In this document: piece by piece, positions 27,374 through 41,018 of the stretch
How the letters are laid out: every line of letters begins with the position of its first letter
How positions within the stretch are numbered: the stretch's first letter is position 1
Source of the DNA: Burkholderiales bacterium
Lineage (GTDB): Bacteria; Pseudomonadota; Gammaproteobacteria; Burkholderiales; Casimicrobiaceae
Length of the DNA stretch: 64,000 nt
Reading direction: 5' to 3'
Assembly (NCBI GenBank): GCA_020851235.1
Contig: JADZDD010000017.1
Coordinates: forward strand, 124,001 to 188,000
The notes under the pieces: model-generated
Databases searched by the model: none
Seen by the model: the letters and a program-made list of their open reading frames with translations, nothing else
What the model was told of the DNA's origin: nothing
Program-made: the position numbers and the translations under genes

Positions 27374-29029
27374 TCATGGATTCTTGATGTAGGCGTTGCG
27401 CCGGAGGTAGAACCACCAGTTGATGACGAGGCACAGCGCGTAGAACGCGGCAAAGCCGTACATCGCATACTGCGGCGTCCCCGCCTTGATCTGGTTGCCG
27501 ATCACGATCGGCGCGACGAAGGCGCCGTACGCGGCGACCGCCGAGGTCCAGCCCAGCACGGGACCCGCCTGCGTGCGATCGAAGATGACGCCGATGGTGC
27601 GAAACGTCGAGCCGTTGCCGATCCCGCTCGCCGCGAAGAGGACGATGAAAAGCCCCAGGAACGCGGGGAAGTACACCTCGGGCGTGGCCGAGTGGTACGC
27701 CATCATCATCACGTAGCCGACGGCGATCGACGCCACGACCATCACCGCCGAGATGACCTGCGTGACGATCGAGCCGCCGACCTTGTCGGAGATCCAGCCG
27801 CCGATCGGCCGCACCGCGGCGCCGACGAAGGGCCCGATCCAGGCGTAGGCCAATACCGGCAGCGCATTCGGATTGGGCTTCGTGTGCTGCATCACGCCGT
27901 TGGCATCGGGAACGTGGATCACGTCGAAGATCACCTTCATGGCGAGCGGCAACGCCATGGAGAAACCGATGAACGAGCCGAAGGTCACGATGTACAGCGC
28001 CGTGAGGCTCCAGGTGTGCTTGTCCTTGAAGATCGCGTACTGCTTGGTGACGGCCTCCTTCATCGGCCCGAAGGCGGCGAGCTTCATGATGGTGAGCGCG
28101 AGGACGATGTCGAGCGGAATCGACACCCACATGCTGATGAGGCCGACCCCCGTGGGCGGCGGCAGGTACAGCCACAGCCCGAGGATCGCCGGGATGAAGG
28201 CGAGCGTGTAGAGCCACGTCACCTTGGCGAACGCGGCGATCGGATTCCCCGTGGCAGGTGACACGGACTTCAGGTTGTTCATCCCGAACCAGCACAGCGC
28301 GGCGAGCGGCACCAGCGAGAACACCCAGGCGAAGCCGGCGTTCTGGATCCAGGTCGGCGTCCCGGCGGGGATCTTGCCGAAGATCCAGCCGCTCTCCTTG
28401 ACGAGCGTTTCGGAGGCGCCGCCGAGGGCGCCCAGGAGCGGCACCGTCATCACGAGCGGCACCACGATCTGCATCGTCGTCACGCCGAAGTTGCCGAGGC
28501 CGGCATTGAGGCCGAGCGCCGTGCCTTGCAGCCGCTTCGGGAAGAAGGTGCTGATGTTCGACATCGACGAGGCAAAGTTGCCGCCGCCCACGCCGCACCA
28601 CAGCGCCATCAGCTGGAAGCTCCACAGCGGCCATTCCGGGTGCTGCAGCACGATGCCGGTGCCGATTGCCGGCGCGAGCAGCATCGCGGTGGTGAGAAAG
28701 ATCGTGTTGCGCCCGCCGGCCAAACGGATGAAGAACGACGACGGGATGCGCATCGTCGCGCCGGCGATCCCGGCGATCGCCGTCAGCGTGAACAGTTGCT
28801 CCTGGGTGAAGGGAAAGCCCAGGTTCAACATCTGCACCGTGATGATCCCCCACATGCCCCAGACCGCGAAGCCGCACAGCAGCGCCGGCACCGAGATCCA
28901 CAGGTTGCGGTAGGCGACGCGTTTGCCGGTCGCCTCCCAGAACGCGGGGTCCTCCGGATGCCAGTCGGTGAGGGTTGCCCCGGTGCGCGCGGGTTTCCCT
29001 GGGAGCGGTGCTTCGAGCGTGGTCGTCAT
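27374..29029 (-). CDS. narK2: Nitrate/nitrite transporter, NarK2 type
   Basis: Major facilitator (551 aa) with twelve predicted helices and an extra ~40-residue cytosolic N-terminus (DWHPEDPAFWEATGKRVAYRNL). Nitrate signature regions are visible: GGNFASSMSNISTFFPKRLQGTALGLNAGLGNFG and, near the C-terminus, GIGNGSTFRTIGVIF. The length and N-terminal tail are those of the NarK2 nitrate/nitrite antiporter class. It sits between narK1 and narG with gaps of 10 and 22 bp. Confidence 0.93.
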   Translation of the reverse strand: MTTTLEAPLPGKPARTGATLTDWHPEDPAFWEATGKRVAYRNLWISVPALLCGFAVWGMWGIITVQMLNLGFPFTQEQLFTLTAIAGIAGATMRIPSSFFIRLAGGRNTIFLTTAMLLAPAIGTGIVLQHPEWPLWSFQLMALWCGVGGGNFASSMSNISTFFPKRLQGTALGLNAGLGNFGVTTMQIVVPLVMTVPLLGALGGASETLVKESGWIFGKIPAGTPTWIQNAGFAWVFSLVPLAALCWFGMNNLKSVSPATGNPIAAFAKVTWLYTLAFIPAILGLWLYLPPPTGVGLISMWVSIPLDIVLALTIMKLAAFGPMKEAVTKQYAIFKDKHTWSLTALYIVTFGSFIGFSMALPLAMKVIFDVIHVPDANGVMQHTKPNPNALPVLAYAWIGPFVGAAVRPIGGWISDKVGGSIVTQVISAVMVVASIAVGYVMMMAYHSATPEVYFPAFLGLFIVLFAASGIGNGSTFRTIGVIFDRTQAGPVLGWTSAVAAYGAFVAPIVIGNQIKAGTPQYAMYGFAAFYALCLVINWWFYLRRNAYIKNP

Positions 29030-29039
29030 CGCGAATCCA

Positions 29040-30344
29040 TCAGCCGCGCGTGGAGGGCGCGGACGTCGCCGTCACGGGCGCGTGCGCGCCGGCGTGCAGC
29101 GGTGAGGCCGGCGCATGCGGCCCGATCACCTCGGTGCGGCGCACCTCGGTCCAGTACATCCAGATGAGCGAGACCCAGACGACGCCGTACATGAGCATGA
29201 ATGCGGACGAGCGCACGCCGGTCAGATCCATGAGCGCGCCGAACATGATCGGGAGGATGAAGCCACCCAGGCCGCCGGCAAGACCCACCACACCGGAGAC
29301 GACGCCGATGTTTCCCGGATAGTCGTCCGAGATGTACTTGAACACCGACGCCTTGCCGAAGGCCCAGGCGATGCCGAGCACGAAGAGCAGGAACGTGAAC
29401 GCCCACACGTTGAGTCCGATGTGGAAGCTGCGCGGGCCGTTCAGCGTGTTGATCGTCAGTTCGGTCTGCGGATACGACAGGAGGAAGAGGCAGATCCAGC
29501 TCACCCACATCACCCACCAGGTGAGCGCATGCGCGCCGATCCGGTCGGAGAGCCAGCCGCCGACGGCGCGCAACACCCCGCCGGGCAGGGAGAAGCACGC
29601 GGCGAGGAGCGCCGCGGCGCGGATGTCGAGGCCGTACTCGCCGACGTAGTACTGCACCATCCACAGCGACAGCGCGACGTAGCCGCCGAACACGATCGAG
29701 TAGTACTGGCAGTACTTCCAGACCTTGGGATCCTTGAGCGCCGCGAGCTGCTCGCGCCAGGTCACCGAGGCATCGACGCGGTGTGCGGGATCGGAATGGC
29801 TGAACATCCAGAAGAGGAGCGCCGTGCCCAGCATGATCGCGGCGTAGACCTCGGGCACCATCGTCCAGCCGAAGGCGATGATGAGCGCCGGGGCGATGAA
29901 CTTGTTGACCGCCGCGCCCGAGTTGCCGGCGCCGTACACCCCCATCGCGAAGCCCTGCTGATCGCGCGGAAACCAGCGCGCGACATACGGCGTGCCGACG
30001 GAGAACGAGCCGCCGGCAAGGCCGACGAAGAGCCCGAGCACGAGGAACTGCCAGAACTGCGTCGCGTAGGCGATGAGCCAGATCGGCACCACGCAGACGA
30101 GCATCAGGACGAACATGACGATCCGCCCGCCGTACTTGTCGGTCCACATGCCGAGCGGGACACGGATGAGCGAGCCCGTCAGGACCGGGGTCGCGGTAAG
30201 GAGACCAAACTCGGTGGCGTTGAGATCGAGCGCCTTGCGGATGGGGATGCCGATGACGCCAAACATCATCCACACCATGAAGCACACGGTGAAGGCGAGC
30301 GTGCTCGCGACCAACACCGACAATGCCTTCGCCTTCTTGTCCAC
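29040..30344 (-). CDS. narK1: Nitrate transporter, NarK1 type
   Basis: Major facilitator of about 434 aa with twelve helices. NarK1-type signature regions are GLAGGSFSVGTPYVARWFPRDQQGFAMGVYGAGNSGAAV and YPGNIGVVSGVVGLAGGLGGF, seen in order. This class is usually a nitrate/H+ symporter that starts uptake before NarK2 exchange begins. The frame is open to 30455, but the GTG at 30344 with GGGGAG eight bases upstream gives MDKKAKALSVLVAS, the usual N-terminus, so that start is preferred. It is the first gene of the structural operon. Confidence 0.9.
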   Translation of the reverse strand: MDKKAKALSVLVASTLAFTVCFMVWMMFGVIGIPIRKALDLNATEFGLLTATPVLTGSLIRVPLGMWTDKYGGRIVMFVLMLVCVVPIWLIAYATQFWQFLVLGLFVGLAGGSFSVGTPYVARWFPRDQQGFAMGVYGAGNSGAAVNKFIAPALIIAFGWTMVPEVYAAIMLGTALLFWMFSHSDPAHRVDASVTWREQLAALKDPKVWKYCQYYSIVFGGYVALSLWMVQYYVGEYGLDIRAAALLAACFSLPGGVLRAVGGWLSDRIGAHALTWWVMWVSWICLFLLSYPQTELTINTLNGPRSFHIGLNVWAFTFLLFVLGIAWAFGKASVFKYISDDYPGNIGVVSGVVGLAGGLGGFILPIMFGALMDLTGVRSSAFMLMYGVVWVSLIWMYWTEVRRTEVIGPHAPASPLHAGAHAPVTATSAPSTRG

Positions 30345-30489
30345 CGCGCCGATCTCCCCTGTCGTTACGTCCAACACGAAGGATAGGAAGCGCGAGCGGG
30401 CGCGCCCATCCCCCGCTGGGGGAGTTGCCAGCCCTCCGGAAGGAGGACCCCGCACGCGGCGACCTCCTCCGAAAGAACGATGCGGGGAA
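30345..30489 (-). promoter_or_regulatory. narL-narK1 intergenic region with two inverted repeats
   Basis: 145 bp between narL and narK1. It holds two short hairpins: CCCCC / GGGGG with loop GCT (30410-30422) and CCTCC / GGAGG with loop GGAA (30433-30446). Neither has a T-run. I could not find a clear FNR box or a NarL 7-2-7 heptamer pair. The region is expected to carry the nitrate-operon promoter, as in P. aeruginosa, but the sequence does not prove it. Confidence 0.4.
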
Positions 30490-31161
<672 letters not shown>

Positions 31162-31162
31162 C

Positions 31163-33076
31163 TCAGCGACCCGCGCCAGCGCTCGCCGCGAGGCGCGCCT
31201 CGCTCACGGGGACGGTCTCGCGCGGCAGTGTCAGCACGATCGCCGTACCGCGCCCGGGCGCGGAATCGATCTCGAGCGTGGCGCCGATCTTCTCCGCACG
31301 CTCGTGCATGATGCGCAGCCCCACGTGATCTTCGCCCGCCTGCGCGGCGACGGCAAAGCCCACTCCGTCGTCGCGGACCTCGAAGCGCCAGGCGGGCGTG
31401 CGCTCGACGATGAGGCGCACGCTCTCGGCGTGCGCGTGCTTGCGCACGTTCGACAGCGCCTCCTGCACGATGTGCAGCACCTGGATCTGCACGTCGGGAG
31501 CGAGCGGCAAGCCGTGTCCGTTGAGCGCGAGGTGCGCCGCCAGACCGGACTGGTGCTCGAACTTGCGCAGCGTCGTGCGCAGCGCCGGCTCGATGTCGGC
31601 CCCCTGCGGCCGGGTGCGGAAGTGCACGAGGAGCTCGCGCACGTCGCCGTAGCACTCGCGCACGCCGGTGTCGATCTCGTGCAGAACCTTGCGCGCCTGC
31701 GGCAGGTCACCGGCAGCGACCGCGTCGCGCATGAGGCCCACCTGCAGCTTGATGAAGGCGAGCACCTGGGCGATCGAGTCGTGCAGCTCGCGGGCGATGA
31801 ACGCGCGCTCCTGCGTGACCGCCGCCTCGCGCTCGAGGCCCGCAAGGCGCAGGTTCTCCATCGCGGCAGCGAGATGCGCGGTGAGCGCTTCGAGCAGCGA
31901 GCGCTCGGCCGGGGTGGGCGTGACGTGGGCGTGATAGAAGAGATCGACCTCGCCCAGCCGCCGCTCGTGCAGCCGGATGGGCAGCGACACGATGCTCGCG
32001 TAGCCCGCGACGGCGCAGTGCTTGGTCCCCGGCGGCTCGACGTCGCGCACCGCGATCACGCGCACCGCCGGCGTGGGTGCGTGCGTGCCGCAGAAGCAGC
32101 GACCGGCGTGGACGCACTGCTCGCGCTGCGCCATCGTTTGCGGCAGCCCTTCGGTGGCGAGCAGCACGTACTCATCGCTGTCCTCGTCGACCCAACGCAC
32201 CGCCACGCCGTCGGCACGGGCCACGCGCGCCACGCGCTGCGCGAAGCCATGCGCGAGTTCGGTGAGCGTCGTCGCATCGCTTGCCAGTGCCGTCACCGCG
32301 TAGAGCGCCTCGAGTCGCTCGTGCTTCTCCTCGAGCTGCGAGGTCTTGTCGGCCACCCGCGCCTCGAGATCGCGATACAGCGATTGCAGGTGCGCGGCCA
32401 TGCCATTGAAGCATTCGGCGAGCGAGCCCAGCTCGTCGGTGGTGACACCGTGGACGCGCGCGCCGAAGTCGCCCGCGGCGATGCGCGTGGTCGCCTGCTT
32501 GAACCGCCCGACCGGATCGAGGATGAAGAGGTAGCCCGTGACGAGCAGCACCGCGCCGCCGATGACGGCGAGCGCCATCATCGTGATCTGCAACAAGTGC
32601 AGCAGCGCGGTCCAGCGTGCGACGTGGCGCTCGATCGCATCCACCAGCGCGTCGATCTCGGCAGTGAAGGCGACCGACTGCGCAAGCAGGCCGTCGGTGT
32701 CGCTGCCGTGCAGCGCGCCCCACCGTTCGCGAAACGCGCGCGCGCCCGCGGCGACCGCCGCGACATGCGCGGCGATCGTGGCATCGGCGGGCAGCGCGAG
32801 CGGCCGCTCGGGGTCGCCGGTGCGCAGCACGTCGAGGCCGCGCTCGAAGTCGGCGACGACGGTCGCGAGCTCGGCCTCGTCGCGCAGTGCCACGGCGAGC
32901 GCCCAGTGCTTGACCTGCATGCGCATGCGTCCGGCCTCGTTGACCGCGGCCGCGCCGCCGTCGAGCTGCCAGGAGATCCACAGCGTCGCGGCAAACGACG
33001 CGATGCCGAGCACGACGAATGGCGCCGCGACGAGGCTCAAGGTCGAGGCGAGCGTCCAATGGGTCCGGCCGATCAT
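31163..33076 (-). CDS. narX: Nitrate/nitrite sensor histidine kinase
   Basis: 637-aa inner-membrane kinase. A first helix (~12-35) is followed by a periplasmic domain whose start AAAVNEAGRMRMQVKHWALA is a P-box-like nitrate site. A second helix (~190-212), a HAMP segment and a GAF-like domain follow. The GAF region holds several Cys residues (CVHAGRCFCGTHAPTP and KHCAVAGYAS). The HisKA_3 dimer helix is RAFIARELHDSIAQVLAFIKL with the phosphorylated His. The ATPase domain has ALSNVRKHAHAESVRL and DDGVGF. The order fits NarX. A motif shared with the otsA promoter lies just upstream. Confidence 0.92.
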   Translation of the reverse strand: MIGRTHWTLASTLSLVAAPFVVLGIASFAATLWISWQLDGGAAAVNEAGRMRMQVKHWALAVALRDEAELATVVADFERGLDVLRTGDPERPLALPADATIAAHVAAVAAGARAFRERWGALHGSDTDGLLAQSVAFTAEIDALVDAIERHVARWTALLHLLQITMMALAVIGGAVLLVTGYLFILDPVGRFKQATTRIAAGDFGARVHGVTTDELGSLAECFNGMAAHLQSLYRDLEARVADKTSQLEEKHERLEALYAVTALASDATTLTELAHGFAQRVARVARADGVAVRWVDEDSDEYVLLATEGLPQTMAQREQCVHAGRCFCGTHAPTPAVRVIAVRDVEPPGTKHCAVAGYASIVSLPIRLHERRLGEVDLFYHAHVTPTPAERSLLEALTAHLAAAMENLRLAGLEREAAVTQERAFIARELHDSIAQVLAFIKLQVGLMRDAVAAGDLPQARKVLHEIDTGVRECYGDVRELLVHFRTRPQGADIEPALRTTLRKFEHQSGLAAHLALNGHGLPLAPDVQIQVLHIVQEALSNVRKHAHAESVRLIVERTPAWRFEVRDDGVGFAVAAQAGEDHVGLRIMHERAEKIGATLEIDSAPGRGTAIVLTLPRETVPVSEARLAASAGAGR

Positions 33077-33082
33077 CGCGCC

Positions 33083-33149
33083 ATCTTACAAAGATGCCGC
33101 GGCGCCGTGTTGCGCGACCGCAAAGCGCGAGGCGTAAGACTCGTCCGAC
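33083..33149 (-). promoter_or_regulatory. RcsB-like operator plus -10 upstream of narX
   Basis: On the minus strand GTCGGACGAGTCTTAC (33149 to 33134) matches the motif at 12511-12526 in 14 of 16 bases. A -10-like TAAGAT lies at 33088-33083, again 45 nt after the motif. The predicted start would fall at about 33076, the A of the narX ATG, implying a leaderless or nearly leaderless mRNA if the hexamer is right. Confidence 0.45.
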
Positions 33150-33352
33150 ATCACAATGGCAGTTCGACCGCTACGCGCGCGGCGGCCGGCGCGCCACGAT
33201 GGAGTCGCCCTGAATGCCCCCCACGATCGGTCCACCGGCGTCATGTAGCGGGCAACTACGTACGCCGAGCCGCTGCCCGCGGGCAGCGACACTGAAGCGA
33301 CACTCTCCCCGATCGCGGGAAGGCGACTCCCGAGCTTGGCATTCAGGACACA

Positions 33353-33381
33353 GCGGCCGCCGTCACTGGCGGCCGCTTTCT
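33353..33381 (+). terminator. Strong plus-strand terminator hairpin
   Basis: Perfect 9-bp stem GCGGCCGCC / GGCGGCCGC (33353-33361 and 33368-33376) with loop GTCACT, then TTTCTTGT. An outer A-T pair extends the stem. No plus-strand protein gene ends here, so it may terminate a small RNA. Confidence 0.65.
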
Positions 33382-33560
33382 TGTGACCCGCGAAATCGTT
33401 TCCCAGTGCATCGGGCGGAGGCGGCAACCTGTAGGCATCCGCCGACACGTCAATCGGCGTTCGTCCGACCGGCAGCCGCACCCCATTCACGCATCATGCG
33501 GGCGTTGCCTGTGCATGCCGGCTCCCGGCACGGACTACTCCCCTGGTCTGAACAGCAACG

Positions 33561-33591
33561 GAAGCGGCCGCCCCGGCGGCCGCTTCTTCTT
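33561..33591. terminator. Bidirectional terminator hairpin after lon
   Basis: Stem GAAGCGGCCGC / GCGGCCGCTTC (33561-33586) with a tight CCCG-type loop, followed on the plus strand by TTCTTGG. It shares its core with the hairpin at 33353. It lies 42 bp after the lon stop codon (minus strand) and can end lon transcripts. Confidence 0.65.
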
Positions 33592-33627
33592 GGCGCCGTC
33601 GTCGCGCGATGACCGTCGATGCGCGCG

Positions 33628-36053
<2,426 letters not shown>

Positions 36054-36057
<4 letters not shown>

Positions 36058-36449
36058 GCGTGGCGCCGCAGCGCCAGCACGAGGCAGCCGTCGGCGAGGT
36101 CGCGCGCCACGATCTCGTAGCGACCCGGGGGAAGATCGATCACGCGCTCGAAGCGCCCGTAGGGGATCTCGAGGCGATGGATGGTCGTGTCACGACCGAC
36201 GGCAAGGCGGCGCTCGCCGACGACCGACAGGCGCGCACCGTCGGTGCGCACCTCGAGGTTTTGCGCGGGCACCCCGGGGAGTGCCACGCGCACGACGAGC
36301 GCGTGCGCATCCTCGACGATGTCGACCGGGGGCTCCCAGCACGGCCCGCCGTGGCCGCGCGCCAGCGTGAAGAACTGGCGATGCATCCGATCGGCCTCGC
36401 GCAGCATTTCGAGGGCCTCGCCGAAGAGGCCGGCATGGGGGTTACGCAC
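36054..36449 (-). CDS. Small heat-shock protein (Hsp20/alpha-crystallin)
   Basis: ATP-independent holdase of about 131 aa. The alpha-crystallin domain runs from PPVDIVEDAHALVVRVALPGVPAQNLEV to RFERVIDLPPGRYEIVARDLADGCLVLALRR. The conserved GVL-like and LPPG features are visible and the N-terminal arm is short. The start is uncertain: GTG at 36449 is chosen here, while an in-frame TTG at 36482 would add 11 residues but falls at the edge of an inverted repeat. The gene overlaps lon by 4 bp. It is preceded by a heat-shock-like promoter element. Confidence 0.85.
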
Positions 36450-36481
36450 GGGCGGTCCGATCGAGCATGGGTGACAAGCCA

Positions 36482-36499
36482 AGGATTCTGCCGAATCCT
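36482..36499 (-). repeat. Inverted repeat in the hsp20 leader
   Basis: Perfect 7-bp arms AGGATTC / GAATCCT separated by four bases, 33 bp before the preferred hsp20 start. In RNA it would form a hairpin containing an AGGA stretch. It could be an RNA thermosensor part or an operator. Confidence 0.45.
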
Positions 36500-36510
36500 G
36501 TAGGTGACGG

Positions 36511-36539
36511 CGACCCTTCGCGTTTCAAGACGGAAGGCG
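36511..36539 (-). promoter_or_regulatory. Possible sigma-32 promoter for hsp20-lon
   Basis: The minus strand has TCTTGAAA, a perfect sigma-32 -35 core (36533-36539 for CTTGAAA). A weak -10-like GTCACCTA follows after about 14-16 bases. The -10 is only a partial match to CCCCATTT. Position and gene content (hsp20, lon) make heat-shock control likely. Confidence 0.5.
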
Positions 36540-36620
36540 GCGCTCATCCGCCCGCCGACATGCGGCACACCCCGGATGCCGACCCCGATGCTGCCGCCGC
36601 ATGCAGGCCGCGCGCCGCGA

Positions 36621-38936
36621 TCAGAAGCGGTACGTCAGCTCCGCGAAGGCGCTGCGCCCGGGCTGGCGGTTCGACACGAAATACGTGCGATCGGTGAGGT
36701 TGTCGAGCGTCAGGTTCACCTGCCAGTGGGCGTCGAAGCGGTACGTGACGCCCGCGCCGACGAGCGTGTAGCGATCGTACGAGCCGAAGACGCCCTGGTA
36801 GGTGTTGGTGTTCATGTCGTCGCCGGACGGGAAGACATGATCGACGTGGCGCATGCTCGCAAAGCCCGACCAGGGGCCGCGGTTGTACTCGAACCCGGCG
36901 GATCCGGTGGTTCGCGGCACGTCGGTGAGCTTCTTGCCGACGGTGGCCGGATTGGTCTCGTTGCTCTGGATGTCGTAGCGCAGGTGGTAGGTCACGTTGC
37001 CGAACGCGGTGAGCCCGGGAACGAGCGTCGGCCAGCGCACGCTCGCCTCGATGCCGTCGACGTCGGCCATGCCCACGTTCTCGGCGCGCGTGCGGGTGAC
37101 GGTCTCGGTCGACGTCGGCAGCTTGCGCCGATAGACGAGGTCCTCGAGTCGCTGCCGATACAGCGTCATGCCCACGCGCCCGCCGCGCGCGAAGATCATG
37201 TCGGCGCCGATCTCGAAGGCCTTGACGCGCTCGGGCCCGAGATTCGGCGACGGTTCGTAGATGAGCGTGGCGGCCCCGGTGCCGACCACCGTGCGCCCGT
37301 ACAGGTCGAACAGCGCGGGCGGACGAAAAGCCTCCCCGTAGGAGGTCCGCACCGACAGCCAGGGCCGCGGCTCCCAGACGAGCGCGACCTTGGGACTCAC
37401 CTGGTCGAAGCTGCGCTTGGGATACGTCTCATCGGCGATCGGGGCCACCGCCTGTCGCGCGTAGCCGTCGGTCTCGAAATAGTCGTAGCGCGCGCCGACG
37501 AAAAGACTCACGCCGTGCTCGTCGAAGTGGTGCTCGCTTTGCACGAACAGCGCCGCGTTGTCGGTGCGCCCGCCGTCGGTGTTGAGCGTGGCTCCCGTCG
37601 TGTCGGTATCGCGCCACGCCGACAGTTCGGAAACCGTGCGATCGAGCCGGCTCCAGTTGAGCGACCCGCCCGCGACCACCGCCCAGCTCGTGGTCAGCGG
37701 CGAGCGCCACGACAGGTCCGCGTCGATGCGCCGATTCGGCTGCTCGGTGAGGTTGCCCGGACCGGAATCGTACTGCGCGACCCCCGGACGGCCCTGCGCG
37801 TACCACAGGTCGTTGTGCAACACACCGACCTGCGCGCGCAGCTCGCTGCCCCCGTCGAAGCGGTGCGTCGCGCGCGCGAAGGCGCGCAGGTCGCGCTCCC
37901 CGGCGGGCGTCGCGGTGAACCAATCGGTTTGCTGCAGCGACAGCCGCCGGAGCGTGCCCTGGTCGTCGAACTGGACCAGACCCGCGTACACCGGCGCCCC
38001 GGTGGCATCGCGCAGGAAACTGTCCGGCGGACGGTATCCCACGGCGTAGTTGGCCCAACCGGCACCGGCCACCAGTGTCGTCATCGGCGTGGGCGAATAG
38101 TGCAGGCTCACGAGCGCGTTGCCCTGCCACCAGGGTCGCGCGCCCTGCGTCCCGATCCAGTAGCGCGGTGAACCGTCGGGGGCCGTGGTCGGCTGCACGC
38201 CCGTGACCGGGACGGCGTTCGAGCCGCCGCCGCGCGCCTGCGGTTTCACGACGTCGCAGCAGGCGGGGTCACCGTCGCTTTCGCGGTAGGTGGCCGACAG
38301 CACGATGCCCACCCCGCTGGCGAAGCGCTCGCGATAGCGCAGCGCCGCGCCGCGCTGCTCCAGGCTGCCCGCCCCGGCACGCAACTCGGCGATGAAATCG
38401 TCCGGACTCCCGGTCAGGAAGTTGATGACTCCGCCCATCGCCGCGCCGCCGTAGAGCGCCGAGTACGGCCCACGCACGACCTCGACCTGCTCCACGCTGT
38501 CGAGGGGAATGCCGACGACGTTGATGCCGCCGGACAGCGCGTTGTTCACCGGCTGGCCGTCGATCATGACGAGCGTGCGCGGCGTGCGCGGGATCCCGCG
38601 CAGCGACAGCACGCCCTGTCCCGTACCGGGGAACGCCGGGGCCATGGCCGCGCCGCGGATGTACAGGCCCGGGACGTCAGCGAGCGCGTCACCCAGACGC
38701 AGCGGATTGCGCACGTCGAGCTGCGCGCGATCGACCACCGTCACGCTGGCCGGTACGCCGAGTTCCGCCGCAGGCGCGCGGGTCGCGGTCACGACGACCG
38801 ATTCGAGCGTGACCGGCTCGTCGTCGTCGGCGGCTGCCGCAAATGCCGACGTCGCGGCCATCCCGAGGGCCAATATGGCGGCGGACACGCCGCGACCGGG
38901 GAACGGGGGGCTTCCCCGATGATTTTCTCGAAACAT
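36621..38936 (-). CDS. TonB-dependent outer-membrane receptor
   Basis: 771-aa receptor with a signal peptide ending near SAFAAA. The TonB box region is EPVTLESVVVTATRAPAAELG. The plug domain contains GVLSLRGIPRTPRTLVMIDGQPVNNAL and VEQVEVVRGPYSALYGGAAMGGVIN. The 22-strand barrel ends with the canonical aromatic terminus RSAFAELTYRF. A surface loop has a CC pair (DPACCDVVKP). Ligand is unknown. The gene diverges from nirS across 201 bp carrying an FNR/Dnr box, so expression under low oxygen is plausible, and a metal or cofactor ligand would fit. Confidence 0.9.
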   Translation of the reverse strand: MFRENHRGSPPFPGRGVSAAILALGMAATSAFAAAADDDEPVTLESVVVTATRAPAAELGVPASVTVVDRAQLDVRNPLRLGDALADVPGLYIRGAAMAPAFPGTGQGVLSLRGIPRTPRTLVMIDGQPVNNALSGGINVVGIPLDSVEQVEVVRGPYSALYGGAAMGGVINFLTGSPDDFIAELRAGAGSLEQRGAALRYRERFASGVGIVLSATYRESDGDPACCDVVKPQARGGGSNAVPVTGVQPTTAPDGSPRYWIGTQGARPWWQGNALVSLHYSPTPMTTLVAGAGWANYAVGYRPPDSFLRDATGAPVYAGLVQFDDQGTLRRLSLQQTDWFTATPAGERDLRAFARATHRFDGGSELRAQVGVLHNDLWYAQGRPGVAQYDSGPGNLTEQPNRRIDADLSWRSPLTTSWAVVAGGSLNWSRLDRTVSELSAWRDTDTTGATLNTDGGRTDNAALFVQSEHHFDEHGVSLFVGARYDYFETDGYARQAVAPIADETYPKRSFDQVSPKVALVWEPRPWLSVRTSYGEAFRPPALFDLYGRTVVGTGAATLIYEPSPNLGPERVKAFEIGADMIFARGGRVGMTLYRQRLEDLVYRRKLPTSTETVTRTRAENVGMADVDGIEASVRWPTLVPGLTAFGNVTYHLRYDIQSNETNPATVGKKLTDVPRTTGSAGFEYNRGPWSGFASMRHVDHVFPSGDDMNTNTYQGVFGSYDRYTLVGAGVTYRFDAHWQVNLTLDNLTDRTYFVSNRQPGRSAFAELTYRF

Positions 38937-39043
38937 GGACTGGAAAAGATGCGTTCCGGACCGGACCGCGCCCGGGAAACACCCCGGGGGTCCGTGCCGA
39001 AAACGACAGGGATGGACTCTATTGGTGCGGTGCAGCGTAACTG

Positions 39044-40955
<1,912 letters not shown>

Positions 40956-40992
40956 ATCGCGATGATCGGGCGGCCGCAAGGCCGGATGACGA

Positions 40993-41018
40993 GGGCGGCT
41001 CGACGAGCCGCCCTTTTT
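40993..41018 (+). terminator. Rho-independent terminator after nirS
   Basis: Nine-bp stem GGGCGGCTC / GAGCCGCCC with loop GAC (40993-41013), followed by TTTTT. It lies 38 bp after the nirS stop, so nirS is probably monocistronic. Confidence 0.9.

Larger units (their letters stand above)
33150..33627. other. Gene-poor region between narX and lon
   Basis: About 480 bp without a protein gene I can support. It contains two strong GC-rich hairpins with the same core (separate entries). A 134-codon minus-strand frame spans 33086-33490, but it runs through one hairpin and has no recognisable domain. I found no tRNA-like cloverleaf. A small plus-strand RNA ending at the 33353-33376 hairpin is possible. 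Confidence 0.4.

Noticed and set aside
30409-30423. CCCCC-GCT-GGGGG hairpin as a narL terminator
   Set aside because: No T-run follows on either strand, so it cannot be called a rho-independent terminator.
30345-30489. FNR box or NarL 7-2-7 site before narK1
   Set aside because: I looked for TTGAT-N4-ATCAA and TACYYMT pairs on both strands and found no match good enough to report.
33134-33149. NarL heptamer pair upstream of narX (autoregulation)
   Set aside because: The palindrome has GTA and TAC at its outer ends in the reverse polarity to NarL sites and fits the RcsB type better.
33160-33190. AGTTCGACCGCT as the T-arm of a tRNA
   Set aside because: No acceptor or anticodon stem can be folded around it.
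33086-33490. A 134-codon minus-strand frame between narX and lon
   Set aside because: It passes through a terminator hairpin (KKAAASDGG) and overlaps the narX promoter; no domain is recognisable.
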